Positions 14,148-15,306 of a DNA stretch of 15,306 bases are shown piece by piece. The stretch comes from DUUI01 sp964627845. GTDB taxonomy: Bacteria > Bacillota_I > Bacilli_A > Erysipelotrichales > Erysipelotrichaceae. Each line of letters opens with the position of its first letter. Positions within the stretch are counted from its first letter, which is position 1. The stretch spans positions 1 to 15,306 of the forward strand of contig CAZVKL010000024.1 of NCBI GenBank assembly GCA_964627845.1, written 5' to 3'. Below the pieces are notes generated by a model. The model saw only the letters and a program-made list of their open reading frames with translations. It had not been told where the DNA came from and did no database searches. The translations under genes were made by a program, and so were the position numbers.

Positions 14148-14167
14148 AAAGATAGGAGAAAACAAGA

Positions 14168-15306
14168 ATGGAAAATAATTTAGAAAAAGTTCGTAAAGTT
14201 TTATTAAACCCAGGTCCAGTGACCTCAACCGAAGGCATACGAAATGCTTTATTATGCGATGATATCTGTCCAAAGGAACAAGAATTCATCGACTTAATGT
14301 TAGAGCTTCGCCAAAAACTGTGTCAGGTTGTTAACGCTGATTTTAAAGAGTATGATGCTGTTTTATTCTGTAGTTCTGGGACACTCATCCTAGAATCAGT
14401 GATCGCTTCCATGGTTGATGAAGATAAAAAAGTTTTGATGGTCGAAAATGGAACCTATGCTAAAAAAGCAATGAATATCCCAAAAGCGTATAATATAGGG
14501 ATTGTACATCATGAAGTCGATATTCTAGAGCCAGTCAAAGCTGAAGATATTGAACGCCTTATTGTAGAAAATCCTGACATTTCATTAGTATATGTGACCC
14601 ATCAAGAAACAGGGACAGGGTTATTAAATCCAATTAAAGAAATAGGAGAAGTGTGTCATAAACACAATGTCATGTTAGCGGTAGACGCCATCTCAACCTA
14701 TGGTTTAATCCCAATTGATATGGAAAAAGACCATGTTGACTTTGTCATATCAGGGGCTCAAAAAGGACTGTATGCCATGACCGGAATCTCATTTGTGATT
14801 GGAAAGCGAAAACGAATCGAAGCATCAGAGAGCTATCCAATGCGATTATTCTATGGACATCTGTATTCGCAATATCATATTTTAAATAAAACAGGGGACA
14901 TGCGCTTTACACCACCTGTCCAACTTGTGTATGCAGCTGTAGTTGCTGTCGATGAATTATTAGAAGAGGGTGTTATAGAGCGAAGCCAAAGAACAAGAAG
15001 GGTATGGGATAGAATCAGAGAACATGGTCAACGCCTAGGCTTTAGAGAGACGCTCGATCCAGATAAAAGTGCTAAATTAGTGGTTGCATTTGATTATCCA
15101 GATGGCATCGACTTTAATTTCAAGCACTTCCATGATTTCTTATTTGAGAACCACTATACAATATTCCCATTTCAAACAGGGAAACCCAATACCTTTAGAG
15201 TAGGCGCGATTGGAGCCATTGATGAGAATGACATCGATAATTTCTTTAAATTGGTTGAAAAGTATTGGGAACAACAGGGTTACCAATTTCCTGTCGCCTA
15301 CCAATA
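14168..15306 (+). CDS. phnW: 2-Aminoethylphosphonate-pyruvate aminotransferase-like enzyme, 3' end at window edge
   Basis: A fold-type I, class V pyridoxal-phosphate aminotransferase. PhnW interconverts 2-aminoethylphosphonate plus pyruvate and phosphonoacetaldehyde plus alanine, in breakdown or synthesis of phosphonates. The N-terminus LLNPGPVTSTEGIRNAL with DICPKEQEF fits the Firmicute PhnW type rather than alanine-glyoxylate or phosphoserine aminotransferases. D173 (VDAIS) should bind the cofactor ring nitrogen and K199 (SGAQKG) forms the Schiff base, at spacing close to known PhnW. 379 codons are visible with no stop; the window ends in TA after VAYQ. As the family usually has about 365 residues, the stop may be the next base away. 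It starts at the ATG after AGGAG and has its own promoter. Another class V aminotransferase substrate cannot be excluded. Confidence 0.78.
   Translation, partial: MENNLEKVRKVLLNPGPVTSTEGIRNALLCDDICPKEQEFIDLMLELRQKLCQVVNADFKEYDAVLFCSSGTLILESVIASMVDEDKKVLMVENGTYAKKAMNIPKAYNIGIVHHEVDILEPVKAEDIERLIVENPDISLVYVTHQETGTGLLNPIKEIGEVCHKHNVMLAVDAISTYGLIPIDMEKDHVDFVISGAQKGLYAMTGISFVIGKRKRIEASESYPMRLFYGHLYSQYHILNKTGDMRFTPPVQLVYAAVVAVDELLEEGVIERSQRTRRVWDRIREHGQRLGFRETLDPDKSAKLVVAFDYPDGIDFNFKHFHDFLFENHYTIFPFQTGKPNTFRVGAIGAIDENDIDNFFKLVEKYWEQQGYQFPVAYQ

Noticed and set aside
1..15306. CRISPR array or dense tandem repeats
   Set aside because: No regularly spaced repeats were seen at any scale on reading through the window.

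Overview
The window reads as chromosomal DNA of a low-GC Gram-positive bacterium (Bacillota). The gene order is a compacted version of a well-known Bacillus arrangement: rnhC / cvpA - mutS2 - uvrC - murI(racE) - ysnB-type phosphodiesterase - (ysoA-position gene) - tig - lonA - engB(ysxC). Genes that sit between these in Bacillus (zapA, polX, rph, rdgB, clpX, lonB and others) are absent. TGA ends several genes, so the genetic code is standard and this is not a Mycoplasma. The order Erysipelotrichales or relatives such as Haloplasma/Turicibacter are reasonable guesses, but that is inference. A run of 100 N shows that the record is a scaffolded draft assembly.

Layout. Positions 1-179 hold the 3' end of a dCMP deaminase (comEB family), which overlaps by 11 bases the convergent RNase HIII gene (169-1008, minus). 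A strong sigma-A-type promoter (1028-1056) starts a tight plus-strand operon: cvpA, mutS2, uvrC, murI and a YfcE/YsnB-type phosphodiesterase (1083-7029). Every junction overlaps or has a gap of only 1 base. A tRNA-Arg(TCT) with encoded CCA and a good terminator follow (7076-7219).

The stretch 7220-8200 is different. It holds pieces of decayed protein-coding sequence, a small membrane-anchored ORF whose 5' end seems frameshifted, an inverted repeat, and then the promoter and leader hairpin of an MFS transporter gene. That gene is broken by the assembly gap at 8581-8680. Next comes a helical protein gene in the position of Bacillus ysoA.

From 9849 a proteostasis operon begins: trigger factor, Lon protease and the ribosome-assembly GTPase EngB. 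Its near-perfect promoter is overlapped by a CIRCE operator (TTAGCACTC-N9-CAGTGCTAA), so HrcA heat-shock control of tig-lon-engB is the most notable regulatory inference. A terminator follows engB. A separately promoted gene for a 2-aminoethylphosphonate-pyruvate aminotransferase-like enzyme (phnW) runs off the window end.

The genes fall into genome maintenance (RNase HIII, MutS2, UvrC, dCMP deaminase), cell-wall precursor supply (MurI), protein quality control and ribosome assembly (Tig, Lon, EngB), and accessory functions (MFS transporter, PhnW). I found no clearly new multi-gene system. The best leads are the CIRCE site on tig-lon-engB, an EngB that lacks the canonical G4 aspartate, a MutS2 with a degenerate Smr nuclease motif, and the decayed region next to the tRNA.
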